A DNA stretch of 64,000 nucleotides from Nonomuraea rubra (GTDB lineage Bacteria > Actinomycetota > Actinomycetes > Streptosporangiales > Streptosporangiaceae), in assembly GCF_014207985.1 (NCBI RefSeq), contig NZ_JACHMI010000001.1, positions 6,307,001-6,371,000 of the forward strand. The letters are read 5' to 3'. Positions 49,452-58,810 of the stretch are shown piece by piece. The notes beneath the pieces are model-generated. The model was not told where the DNA came from. It made no database searches and saw nothing but the letters and a program-made list of their open reading frames with translations. Position 1 is the first letter of the stretch. Each line of letters starts with the position of its first letter. Position numbers and translations under genes: made by a program.

Positions 49452-49604
49452 ATGGCCATCGCATTCATGCTCCTCATGAGCCTCATCGTGGGCGGCCTGC
49501 TCACCGGCGCGGTGATCGCTGTCGTACTGAACGGCATCAAGGACCGCCAGTGGCCCGTCCTGCAGCGCCGGCGCGTCGTCTACCGAGGCTTCATCCCCCG
49601 CTGA
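49452..49604 (+). CDS. Small single-span membrane protein
   Basis: A 50-residue frame with ATG 49452 and TAGGGA eight bases upstream. Residues 3-27 form one transmembrane helix (FMLLMSLIVGGLLTGAVIAV). A basic tail follows (DRQWPVLQRRRVVYRG), so the C-terminus should face the cytosol. The function is unknown. It lies in an unusually AT-rich pocket after the preceding tiny ORF. Confidence 0.55.
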   Translation: MAIAFMLLMSLIVGGLLTGAVIAVVLNGIKDRQWPVLQRRRVVYRGFIPR

Positions 49605-49639
49605 CCCCCACCCGATCAAGCACCGCCTAGCCTTGACCC

Positions 49640-50416
49640 ATGGTGCGCTACGCGATCGGCCTGCCCAACGTCGGCGAGTTCGGAGACCCTGCCCTTCTCA
49701 CCGAACTCGCCGTCGCAGCCGAAGAACACGGCTGGGACGGCGTCTACCTCTGGGACCACCTCCTCTACCACGACCCCGCCTGGCCCGTCGCCAACCCCAC
49801 CGTCACCCTGTCGGCCATCGCCGCCCGCACCCACCGCATCCGCCTCGGCATCCTCATGACGGCACTCCCCCGGCGCCGCGTCCAGACCGTCGCCAAGGAA
49901 ACCGCCACCCTCGACAGGCTCTCCGCAGGACGCCTCGTCTTCGGCGCCGGCCTCGGCTCCATGGACACCGAGTACACCGACTTCGGCGAAGACCCCGACC
50001 TCAAGACCCGCGCCGCCAAACTCGACCACGGCCTGTACGACCTCACCCACCTCTGGCAGCGGCTCCTGCCACCCCCCGTCCAGCGACCCCGCATCCCCAT
50101 CTGGTGCCCGGGACGCTGGCCCACCCGCGCCGGCTTCCGCCGCGCCGCCCGATGGGACGGCGCCATGCCCACCTTCCACCAGTACGGCCAGGACCGCCCC
50201 GTCCCCCCGTCAGAGTTCGCCCAGGTCGTCGACTACCTCGCCGAACAACGCGGCACCCTCGACGGCTACGACATCGCCCTCGAAGGCCGCGCCGCCGACG
50301 GCCTCATCGACGCCTACACCCGAGCCGGCATGACCTGGTGGATCGAGGCCATGGGCTGGTGGCGCGGCGGCGTACGCGACGCCCGCGCCACCATCACCGC
50401 CGGCCCGCCCCGCTGA
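49640..50416 (+). CDS. LLM-class flavin/F420-dependent oxidoreductase
   Basis: A 258-residue luciferase-like TIM-barrel protein: YAIGLPNVGEFGDP, HGWDGVYLWDHLLYHDP, RLGILMTALPRRRVQTVAKE and LDRLSAGRLVFGAGLG. It is shorter than most members (300 or more residues). ATG 49640 has TAGCCT six bases upstream and no ribosome site, so a leaderless start is likely. It is followed by the glutamine-synthetase-like gene on the same strand. Both use C-ending codons even more strictly than their neighbours. Confidence 0.86.
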   Translation: MVRYAIGLPNVGEFGDPALLTELAVAAEEHGWDGVYLWDHLLYHDPAWPVANPTVTLSAIAARTHRIRLGILMTALPRRRVQTVAKETATLDRLSAGRLVFGAGLGSMDTEYTDFGEDPDLKTRAAKLDHGLYDLTHLWQRLLPPPVQRPRIPIWCPGRWPTRAGFRRAARWDGAMPTFHQYGQDRPVPPSEFAQVVDYLAEQRGTLDGYDIALEGRAADGLIDAYTRAGMTWWIEAMGWWRGGVRDARATITAGPPR

Positions 50417-50539
50417 ACCCAACCACAACATCCCCGGACATACCCCCCGACCAGCCAAAACCCGCGAGCGCGGCACCCCCTCCACCCGCCCCGGCACCTA
50501 TAAGGTGCCACCCGGGCCGCACACCAAGAGGGGATGCCG

Positions 50540-51928
50540 ATGCTCGACCACACCACCACAGACGCGCCACAAGCCGACACCCGGACACTCGACCTCGACC
50601 TCGCCGCCGCGGGCGTCGCCGGCGTCATCATCACCTGGGCCGACAACAACGGCATCCCGCGCTCGCGCACCGTACCCGTCGAACAATTCACCGCCGCCAC
50701 CGAACGCGGCATCGGCATCACCCCCCTCTTCGCCGTCTTCGACTCCCACGACACCATCACCTTCGACCACCCCCCGCTCGGCACCCCCTCAGGCGACATC
50801 CGCCTGACCCCCGTCACCGACCGCATCGTCCACCTCGCCGGACAGCCCGCCTTCGCCTGGGCCCCCGGACGCCAGATCGCCCCCGACGGCTCCCCCTGGC
50901 CCTACGACCAGCGAACCGCCCTCGAACGCCAGCTCGCCCGCGCCGCCGACCTCGGCATCACGATCCGCGCCGGGTACGAGATCGAATTCCACCTCAGCCC
51001 CGCCGACGACACCGGCGACGACCCCCGCCCCATCTACGACGGCCCCTCCTACGGCCCTGCCAAGATGCTCGCCGTCGACGCCTTCGCCGAACAACTCCTG
51101 CGCGACCTCAACCGCAACGGCATCCCCATCGGCCAGCTCCACGGCGAATACGGCCCCGGCCAGTACGAACTCAACATCGCCCCCGCCGACCCCCTCACCG
51201 CCGCCGACCACCAGCTCCTCACCCGCCAGACCATCCACGCCGCCGCCCGCAACCACGGACTCCGCGCCAGCTTCGCCCCCCTCGTCACCCCCGGCCACGT
51301 CGGCAACGGCTGGCACCTGCACACCTCACCCTCCCGCGACGGCGACAACCTCCTGTCCGGCGGCGACGGCCCCGCCGGCATCACCCCGCAAGGCGCCGCC
51401 TACCTCGCCGGGCTCCTGCGCGACCTGCCCGCCATCGCCGCCATCACCGCCCCCAGCCTCTCCTCCCTGCAACGCCTGCGACCCGGCTACTGGTCCGGCG
51501 CCTACACCTGCTGGGGCGTGGAGAACCGCGAAGCCGCACTCCGCCTCGTCCCTGCCACCCCGCTCCTCGGCCCCCACCACGCCAACCTCGAACTCAAACC
51601 CTCCGACGCCTCCGCCAACCCCTACCTCGCCCTCACCGCCGTCATCGCCGCCGGCCTGTCCGGCATCGAAGACGCCCTCACACCCCCCGGCCCAGTCCAG
51701 GAAGACCCCGCCACCTGGACCGAACAGCAGCGCGCCGACCACGGCATCCACCGCCTGCCCACCACCGTCCAGCAACAACTCGACGCCCTGCTGAACAACT
51801 CCCGCATCCGCACCGCACTCGGCGAGGAGATCACCGGCGCCTTCCGCGCCGTACGCACCTCCGACGCCGGCCGCGCCACCGGCCTCGACCCCGCCGACAT
51901 CGTCCGCGCCTACCGCTGGCTCTACTGA
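50540..51928 (+). CDS. Glutamine synthetase-like ligase (GlnA family)
   Basis: A 462-residue GlnA-fold protein. Active-site blocks are visible: GYEIEFHLSP (metal Glu), GEYGPGQYELNIAPADPLTA, VGNGWHLHTSPSRDG (His ligand region), ENREAALRLVPATP, and NLELKPSDASANPYLALTAV. It lacks the adenylylation-site pattern of classical GSI, and belongs with the GlnA-like gamma-glutamyl ligases acting on amines such as polyamines or ethanolamine; the amine substrate is unknown. ATG 50540 is preferred to 50534 because GAGGGG is six bases upstream. Confidence 0.85.
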   Translation: MLDHTTTDAPQADTRTLDLDLAAAGVAGVIITWADNNGIPRSRTVPVEQFTAATERGIGITPLFAVFDSHDTITFDHPPLGTPSGDIRLTPVTDRIVHLAGQPAFAWAPGRQIAPDGSPWPYDQRTALERQLARAADLGITIRAGYEIEFHLSPADDTGDDPRPIYDGPSYGPAKMLAVDAFAEQLLRDLNRNGIPIGQLHGEYGPGQYELNIAPADPLTAADHQLLTRQTIHAAARNHGLRASFAPLVTPGHVGNGWHLHTSPSRDGDNLLSGGDGPAGITPQGAAYLAGLLRDLPAIAAITAPSLSSLQRLRPGYWSGAYTCWGVENREAALRLVPATPLLGPHHANLELKPSDASANPYLALTAVIAAGLSGIEDALTPPGPVQEDPATWTEQQRADHGIHRLPTTVQQQLDALLNNSRIRTALGEEITGAFRAVRTSDAGRATGLDPADIVRAYRWLY

Positions 51929-51942
51929 CCGGCCCGCACCTC

Positions 51943-52728
51943 TCACCCCTTACGGGCCACCCCACACATCGCACTCACCACCCCCGGCACCGGCTGCGGC
52001 GGCCCCGGCCGCCACAGCGGCGTCGACACCACACCCGGCGGCACCAGCTCCAGCCCCTCGAAGAACCCCGCCACCTCCCCGGGACTGCGCAACGTGTAAG
52101 GGAACGCGGCCCGCTGGTTGTAGAAGGCCACCGCCTCCACCAGCGCCGGATTCACCTCCACCCCGTCCGACAACGCCAGGAAACTCCCCGCCGGCAACGC
52201 CGCCACGAACCGCCGCACCACATCCGCCGCCGCGTCGTACGACGGCACCTGCCCCGCGATGCTCAGCATGATCAGCCCGATCGGCCGGGAGAAATCCAGC
52301 GTCCTGCCCGCCCCTGCCACGATGGCCTCGGGATCGCGCACGTCAGCGTCCAGATAATCCGTCACCCCCGCCGCGGAACCCGAGAGCAACGACCTCGCGT
52401 GCACCAGCACCAGCGGATCGTTGTCGACGTAGACCACCCGCGACTCGGGCGCCAGCCGCTGCGCCACCTCGTGCGTGTTGTCGGCCGTCGGCAGACCCGC
52501 CCCGACGTCCAGGAACTGCCTGATCCCCATCTCGGTGACGAGAAAGCCCACCACCCGCCGCAGGAACTCGCGCTGCAGCCTCGCCACCTGCGCGAAATCG
52601 GGGAACATCCGCAGCAGATTCTCGCCGGCCTCGCGATCCGCCGCGTAGTTGTCGGTGCCGCCGAGCAGGTAGTTCCAGACCCGGGCCGAATGCGGTCTCG
52701 TCTCGTCGATCTGGGGGTTGTGATCCAT
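51943..52728 (-). CDS. DUF574 S-adenosylmethionine methyltransferase
   Basis: A 261-residue protein of the actinobacterial SAM methyltransferase family formerly DUF574 (Methyltransf_19): RPHSARVWNYLLGGTDNYAA (family start), IRQFLDVGAGLPTADNTHEV (SAM loop) and RVVYVDNDPLVLVHARSLL. The substrates of this family are unknown; many copies occur per genome. ATG 52728 lacks a clear ribosome site. Just upstream lies a TTTACAATGTAGAT motif also found at 62601. Confidence 0.87.
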   Translation of the reverse strand: MDHNPQIDETRPHSARVWNYLLGGTDNYAADREAGENLLRMFPDFAQVARLQREFLRRVVGFLVTEMGIRQFLDVGAGLPTADNTHEVAQRLAPESRVVYVDNDPLVLVHARSLLSGSAAGVTDYLDADVRDPEAIVAGAGRTLDFSRPIGLIMLSIAGQVPSYDAAADVVRRFVAALPAGSFLALSDGVEVNPALVEAVAFYNQRAAFPYTLRSPGEVAGFFEGLELVPPGVVSTPLWRPGPPQPVPGVVSAMCGVARKG

Positions 52729-52751
52729 GACAAGAGCGTAAACACGACCCG

Positions 52752-52770
52752 GCGCCTTTACAATGTAGAT
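52752..52770. promoter_or_regulatory. Shared motif, copy 1 (upstream of the DUF574 gene)
   Basis: GCGCCTTTACAATGTAGAT; the same 19 bp with one change occur at 62597-62615. The core TTTACAATGTAGA is nearly dyadic (TACA/TGTA) and lies 24 bp upstream of the methyltransferase start, where an operator or -10 region would be. Confidence 0.4.
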
Positions 52771-53649
52771 TCACTCGAGGAGCAGGTCGAGGACGGCGTT
52801 GACGGCCGGGGTCGCGGTGCGGATGAGCGCGTACGTGGTGCGGGTGATCTCGATCGTGGAGATCGGGCGCAGCACGACGCCTGCCGGCACGCCGACGGCG
52901 GTGGCGACCAGCTCGGGGACCAGGGCCGCGCCCAGCCCCTCGCGCACCATGCGCAGCACGAGCGCGTAGTCGTCGGCCGTGTGGATGACGTTCGGCCGGA
53001 AGCCCGCCAGGGCGCAGGCGCGGTCGAGCATCTCGTGGTCGCTGGTCCCCTGCGAGCCGGCGATCCACGGCTCCTCGCGCAGGGCGCGCAGGTCCACCGA
53101 GCCGGACGCCTCCGGATGATCGGCGGGCAGGGCCATCAGCATCGGCTCGACGCCCGCGAACCGGCGCGTGACCCCGGGCCGGGGCTCCTCGGGGATGAGG
53201 CTGTAGGTGAACACGATCGCCACGTCGCAGCCGCCGGCACGCAGCGCCTCGGCGGCCTCGCGGGGTTCGAGCTCCTGCACGATCACGTGCAGGCCGGGGT
53301 GGCGGACCCGGGCCGCGGCGATCGCGGGCAGGAGGCGGGCGACGGCCGCCGTGGCGAAACAGGCCACCCTGACCGGCCCTCTCGGGGTGGAGGCCGAGCG
53401 CAGATCCTCCTCGGCGGCGCCGAGGGCGTCCAGGACGATGCGCGCGTGCCGTACGAGCCGGTCCCCCTCGGCGGTCAGCCGGACCCGCCGGCCCGCCCGC
53501 TCGAACAGCGGCACCCCGGCCTCCCGCTCCAGGACGGCGAGCTGCTGCGACACGCCGGACGAGGTCAGCCCGCACACCTCGGCGACGGCCGTCATCGTGC
53601 CGTGCTCGGCGAACTCGTTCAGCAGGCGCAACCTGCCCGGATCCAACAC
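52771..53649 (-). CDS. LysR-family regulator (ArgP-like layout)
   Basis: A 292-residue LysR protein: LDPGRLRLLNEFAEHGTMTA and TSSGVSQQLAVLEREAGVPL in the HTH, then GPVRVACFATAAVARLLPAI at the start of the effector domain. I place the start at GTG 53649, the usual family position; the frame stays open to 53730. TATAAG lies nine bases upstream, which suggests a short or absent leader. It is divergent from the arginase-family gene at 53749 and most likely controls it. Confidence 0.85.
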   Translation of the reverse strand: MLDPGRLRLLNEFAEHGTMTAVAEVCGLTSSGVSQQLAVLEREAGVPLFERAGRRVRLTAEGDRLVRHARIVLDALGAAEEDLRSASTPRGPVRVACFATAAVARLLPAIAAARVRHPGLHVIVQELEPREAAEALRAGGCDVAIVFTYSLIPEEPRPGVTRRFAGVEPMLMALPADHPEASGSVDLRALREEPWIAGSQGTSDHEMLDRACALAGFRPNVIHTADDYALVLRMVREGLGAALVPELVATAVGVPAGVVLRPISTIEITRTTYALIRTATPAVNAVLDLLLE

Positions 53650-53748
53650 CAAGCATATCTTATAGATCCTCTCAGAAACACTAAGTGGACGTTGCCGATC
53701 GGTCGCGGCGACACTGTCGGTCCACCCCATCTCTATGAGGAGAGCGAC

Positions 53749-54480
53749 ATGCTGACCGTCGTCGAGGTCCCGCAGTGGCAGGGATCGTTGTCACCCACCG
53801 CTCCCAGCCTGGTCGAAGGCGCCGCCCGGCTGGCCGCCATGATCCCCGGGGCGGATGCGCACGTGCGGGTCGAGACCGGCGCGACCCTGGCAGAGACCGC
53901 CGATCGGGTACGCCGGGCACTCCCCCGCGACGGGTTCACCGTCACGGTCGGCGGCGACTGCGGCGTGGAGCTCGAACCGGTCACGGCGGCGCTGCGCCGG
54001 CACGGCGACCGCCTGCACGTCGCGTGGTTCGACGCCCACGGCGACCTGAACAGCCCCGCCACGTCCCCCTCGGGCGCCTTCCACGGCATGATCCTGCGCG
54101 CGCTCCTGGGTGACGGCCCGCCCGGCCTCGTCCGCTCCCCCGCGCTGCGCCCCGGCCAGGTCGCCCTGGCCGGCACCCGCTCGCTGGACCCGGCCGAGGC
54201 CGGCTACATCCGCGAGGCCGCCATCGGCGGCCTGGACACCATCGGCCCGGACGCCGTCGTCTACGTGCACGTGGACCTCGACGTCCTGGACGGCATCACC
54301 TCGGTCGGCTACCCGGAGCCCGGCGGCCTGTCGCCGCAGGCGCTGGTCGAGGCGGTCGCCGGGCTCGCCGCCCGGCACGAGATCGCCGGGCTGGCCATCA
54401 CCGAGTACGCGCCCGCCGACCCGCGCGACGAGGAGATGCTGCGGGAGCTGGTCCCTGAGCTCGTACGGCTCTGCTCCTAG
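53749..54480 (+). CDS. Arginase/agmatinase/formiminoglutamase family protein
   Basis: A 243-residue ureohydrolase-fold protein. Manganese-ligand motifs: GGDCGVE, VAWFDAHGDLN (DAHxD), and HVDLDVLDG (DxDxxD), with a C-terminal Glu in GLAITEYAPADPRD. It is shorter than typical arginases (about 300 residues), and GGDH is replaced by GGDC, so the substrate may not be arginine. ATG 53749 follows AGGAGAG. It is divergent from the LysR gene. Confidence 0.83.
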   Translation: MLTVVEVPQWQGSLSPTAPSLVEGAARLAAMIPGADAHVRVETGATLAETADRVRRALPRDGFTVTVGGDCGVELEPVTAALRRHGDRLHVAWFDAHGDLNSPATSPSGAFHGMILRALLGDGPPGLVRSPALRPGQVALAGTRSLDPAEAGYIREAAIGGLDTIGPDAVVYVHVDLDVLDGITSVGYPEPGGLSPQALVEAVAGLAARHEIAGLAITEYAPADPRDEEMLRELVPELVRLCS

Positions 54481-54483
54481 CAT

Positions 54484-54513
54484 GTCAACGACTGTTGGCC
54501 AACAAGTGTTGAC
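54484..54513. promoter_or_regulatory. Composite operator overlapping the -35 of the FAD monooxygenase
   Basis: The dyad GTCAAC (54484-54489), TGTTGGCCAACA (54493-54504) and GTTGAC (54508-54513) forms a 30-bp inverted repeat. Its right end contains TTGACA (54509-54514), a consensus -35. A further half-site, CCAACA-GAC-GTTGAC, follows at 54543-54557. The form fits a TetR-type repressor site; no TetR gene is adjacent. Confidence 0.6.
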
Positions 54514-54575
54514 ACATCCGCACAAGCGGTGATTGAGTTGTGCCAACAGACGTTGACCCGAAGGGGATGGACGAC

Positions 54576-55991
<1,416 letters not shown>

Positions 55992-56085
55992 TCCGCTAGC
56001 CCGGCGGCACAGGGGTAGTGTGCGCATCAGGAAGGTCCGGAGGCGTGGCCGCGACCGATCACCTGCTCCGGGTGAGGTGAGAGCC

Positions 56086-56445
56086 ATGGCCTGCATGTCG
56101 AACCCACCCACGCATGGCCACTGGACCATCGTCCGCGTCACCGGCACCGTGGACGACTGGCGGATGCCGGCGCTCCGTACCCGGCTCGCCGACGCCGTGG
56201 ACGTCCTCCCGCGCGTGGCCGTGGACCTGTCCGGCTGCCGGCTGACGGGCACCCGCTGGATGAGCGTCCTGCTGGAGGCCGCGCGCCGCGCGCACGACCG
56301 CGGTCACCTGTTCGCCGTCGTCAGTCCCCGGCCGCACGCCACGCGCCTGTGCCTGCCGGTCCTGGCCCGGGGCGGGCGGCTGCTGCTGTGCGAGACCGCG
56401 GAGCAGTTGCCCGGCGACGCCGGTACTGAACTGCCATCCCACTAA
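56086..56445 (+). CDS. STAS-domain protein (anti-sigma-antagonist-like)
   Basis: A 119-residue protein with a STAS-like fold: HWTIVRVTGTVDDWRMPALR, VAVDLSGCRLTGTRWMSVLL and HLFAVVSPRP. The usual phosphorylatable Ser/Thr in the D-S-x-G loop is in LTGTRW, so it may be a non-canonical member. ATG 56086 follows GGTGAGGTGAGAG. Together with the STAS protein at 57798 it brackets the secreted Thr/Pro-rich protein. Confidence 0.65.
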   Translation: MACMSNPPTHGHWTIVRVTGTVDDWRMPALRTRLADAVDVLPRVAVDLSGCRLTGTRWMSVLLEAARRAHDRGHLFAVVSPRPHATRLCLPVLARGGRLLLCETAEQLPGDAGTELPSH

Positions 56446-56689
56446 CCGGACGACTACGGTGAAACAGGCGGGAACCTACCGAGTCCGTACGGCGTCCAAC
56501 CAGAGCCAGCGTTCGCGCCGGGCACCCGTGCCACCCACGTGGCGGTGCCGGCGCCGTAGTCCGACCTGTTCGCATCCGACTAACGACGCCAGTCAGCCCC
56601 CGCCCTCCATGCCGTGGCGGAATCGCCATGCGCTCGTCCGGAGGGCTCCTGTCCCCGATCCGATCCCACCGACACCCGTGGAGGACCAG

Positions 56690-57559
56690 GTGACGCCCAT
56701 GAGCTCCGGCCAACCGTACGAGGAACGTGCCCGCCGCAGGCGGATCCCCCGGCAACTGCTCAAGATCGCCACCATCGCGATCGTCGCCGCCGGCGGCCTC
56801 GGAGTGACCGTATCGGCCTCGGCCGCCACCCTGACGCCGACCCCGCCGACCACCCCGCCAGTCACCCCGCCAGTCACCCCGACCGAAACCGCGACCGAAA
56901 CCCCGACTGTAACCGCCACCCCGGCACCGACCGAGACGCCGACGGCCTCGCCCGCGCCGGCCGAGCTGCCGCCCATCAACCCGTGGGGGTTCGCCGGGAC
57001 GATGCACGGCGAGTTCTCGGTGGCGACCAAGGACGGGTGCGGCACCGTCACGCTGCTCACCCAGACCGGGCAGGTGACCGCGCTGGCGGACGGCTCCATC
57101 ACGGTACGCAGCCAGGACGGGTTCGAGCAGACGTACACGATCGACGAGTCCACCCGCCAGCCCCGGGTGCGGCTCCGCGACGGCGAGGAGAGCCGGATCC
57201 AGCAGGACGGCTGGGTGTCGGTGACGGCCACCACGGACGGCCAGACGGCCCGGGCGGCCTACCTCCTTGATCTGTCGCAGCCCATGAGGCTCCACCCGCA
57301 GGACAAGAGCGGCTGGAGGCGGGCCAAGCAGTGGTGGGGGATCGTGCCGAACTGGCAGACCCCGACCCCGTGCCCCACCCCGACCCAGACGTCCACGCCG
57401 CCGCCCACCGACACCCCCACGACCGTCCCGACGCAGACCCCCACCGAGATCCCGACCGAACCGCCGGCCGAGTCTCCCACGGAGACGCCGACCGGAGCTC
57501 CGGCCGAGACGCCCACGCAGCCGCCCGTGGAGACGCCGGCCCCGACGCCCACCTCCTGA
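56690..57559 (+). CDS. Exported protein with Thr/Pro-rich linkers and DUF5666-like domain
   Basis: A 289-residue exported protein. A basic start (RARRRRIPRQLLK) is followed by hydrophobic IATIAIVAAGGLGVTVSASA (signal or anchor). A Thr/Pro-rich linker runs from about residue 48 to 90. The domain at about 100-180 resembles DUF5666 (GQVTALADGSITVRSQDGFE). A Trp-rich stretch and a second Thr/Pro/Glu-rich tail end the protein. Such linkers span the cell wall. GTG 56690 has GGAGG five bases upstream. In the 244-bp gap before it I saw no recognisable element. Confidence 0.68.
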   Translation: MTPMSSGQPYEERARRRRIPRQLLKIATIAIVAAGGLGVTVSASAATLTPTPPTTPPVTPPVTPTETATETPTVTATPAPTETPTASPAPAELPPINPWGFAGTMHGEFSVATKDGCGTVTLLTQTGQVTALADGSITVRSQDGFEQTYTIDESTRQPRVRLRDGEESRIQQDGWVSVTATTDGQTARAAYLLDLSQPMRLHPQDKSGWRRAKQWWGIVPNWQTPTPCPTPTQTSTPPPTDTPTTVPTQTPTEIPTEPPAESPTETPTGAPAETPTQPPVETPAPTPTS

Positions 57560-57639
57560 GCTGATCCGCCTCCGGTTCCCGGGCGGCCACCCTCACCCAC
57601 CTGGAACCGGTCACCCCTCGCACGAGAGGGACCGGCCAT

Positions 57640-57790
57640 CGGCTCGGCTCCGGCCGACCGAGGCCGCAGGACCGACCGGACGACCGCGGCCGTGCGGCCG
57701 ACCGGCCGAGGCCCGCAGGAGCGACCGGCCGACCAAGGCCGCAGGGATGGCCGGCCGTCCAAGGCCGTGCGGCTGAGCGGCCGACCGGGG
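57640..57790. repeat. Degenerate GGCCG/GACCG-rich tandem repeats
   Basis: About 150 bp made of imperfect units built from CGGCCGACC, AAGGCCGCAGG and GGCCGTGCGG, between the exported protein and the STAS gene. No coding frame is convincing. It could form strong hairpins that end both convergent transcripts. Confidence 0.55.
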
Positions 57791-57797
57791 TCGCGCG

Positions 57798-58142
57798 TCA
57801 GAGGGCGCGGAGCTCGGTGACGGCCTCCTCCAGGGTGGAGCGCAGGTCGAGGACCCGGTCGAGGCCGCGCTGGCGGAAGAGTGCCCGCATCAGGTCTCCG
57901 GTCTCGCACACCAGTGCCCGGCCTCCCGCCGCCCGCGCGTGGTGGTGCATCGCGAGCAGCACCGTCAGGCCGTACGAGTCGGCCGAGGTCAGGGCGCCGA
58001 GGTCGATCGCGACCCGCGGCAGCGCCCGGGCCAGCGCCTCCTGCAGCAGGGGGCAGGTGTCCATGTCGAGCTCGCCGCTGACGGTGACCACGGTGACGCG
58101 GGAGTCGAGATCGACCTCGGTGATCCGCAGGCGTTCCGTCAT
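57798..58142 (-). CDS. Anti-sigma factor antagonist (STAS domain)
   Basis: A 114-residue SpoIIAA-like protein: RVTVVTVSGELDMDTCPLLQ, RVAIDLGALTSADSYGLTVL (the loop with the Ser that would be phosphorylated by an anti-sigma kinase) and RQRGLDRVLDLRSTLEEA. It would release a sigma factor by binding its anti-sigma kinase. No such kinase is in the window. The ATG at 58142 has a weak GAGGCG site. It is divergent from archease (154-bp gap). Confidence 0.84.
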   Translation of the reverse strand: MTERLRITEVDLDSRVTVVTVSGELDMDTCPLLQEALARALPRVAIDLGALTSADSYGLTVLLAMHHHARAAGGRALVCETGDLMRALFRQRGLDRVLDLRSTLEEAVTELRAL

Positions 58143-58296
58143 GGGGCGCCTCTGCGGCGGGTCTCCGTCAACCAGTCGATCATCACGACGACTCTATCCG
58201 GATCCCGGAGCTGCCCTGTCCCGGTTGGCGTACATGCTGCCGTTTCTTGACGCCGGCGGGCTTTGCGGGCGGGCTCGTGCCTGGTGGAGTGGCAGC

Positions 58297-58737
58297 ATGA
58301 GCAGAGGTCACCGCGCGGTCCCGCACACCGCCGACATCGCGCTGGAAGCCTGGGCGGGCGGGCGCGAGGCGTGCCTGGCCGAGGCGGCACGGGCGCTGGT
58401 GGAGAGCTTCGCCGACCTGGACACGGCCCCCGCCCCTGACGGCGAGGTCAACTTCCCCACGACCGGAGATCCCGACGGCAAGGATGCGGGTGGCGGAATG
58501 GAGAGTGGCGCGGGGCTGCTGATCGCGTTGCTGGAAGAGGTGATCTACCAGGTCGAGGTGCACGGCCGCGTGGTCGTGGACGTCCGTCCAGGGAAGGAAG
58601 GCGGCCTGCGGCTGGCCACCGTCCCCGCCGAGGCGGTGGAGCAGGTCGGCGCGATGCCGAAGGCTGTCACCACGCACGGCGTGCGGTTCGAGCGGGAGGA
58701 CGGGGAGTGGCGGGCGCGGGCGGTGGTCGACGTCTGA
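58297..58737 (+). CDS. Archease (RtcB cofactor)
   Basis: A 146-residue archease: HRAVPHTADIALEAWAGGRE, EAARALVESFADLD, LLIALLEEVIYQVEVHGRVV and the end KAVTTHGVRFEREDGEWRAR. Archease primes and accelerates RtcB by promoting its guanylylation, using an acidic metal site that includes the Asp of HTADIA. ATG 58297 has GGAG upstream. It is convergent with rtcB, which ends 74 bp downstream. Confidence 0.86.
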   Translation: MSRGHRAVPHTADIALEAWAGGREACLAEAARALVESFADLDTAPAPDGEVNFPTTGDPDGKDAGGGMESGAGLLIALLEEVIYQVEVHGRVVVDVRPGKEGGLRLATVPAEAVEQVGAMPKAVTTHGVRFEREDGEWRARAVVDV

Positions 58738-58741
58738 ACCA

Positions 58742-58797
58742 CCTGAACGCCGACCCCGACCCTGTGACCGCCTGAACGCCGACCCCGACCCTGTGAC
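58742..58797. repeat. 27-bp direct repeat between archease and rtcB
   Basis: Two identical 27-bp copies at 58742-58768 and 58771-58797 (period 29), starting 5 bp after the archease stop. A third start of the unit (CCTGAA at 58800) follows. They lack hairpin symmetry, so they are not an obvious terminator. Confidence 0.8.
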
Positions 58798-58810
58798 GAC
58801 CTGAATCGGC

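Noticed and set aside
49633..54480. A 1615-codon open frame on the + strand
   Set aside because: It is mostly an Arg/Pro-rich shadow of the LLM and GlnA-like genes caused by C-ending codons. Only the final 243 codons (53749-54480, arginase family) are a real gene.
58742..58797. The 27-bp repeat as a terminator or CRISPR
   Set aside because: There is no hairpin symmetry and the gap between copies is only 2 bp.
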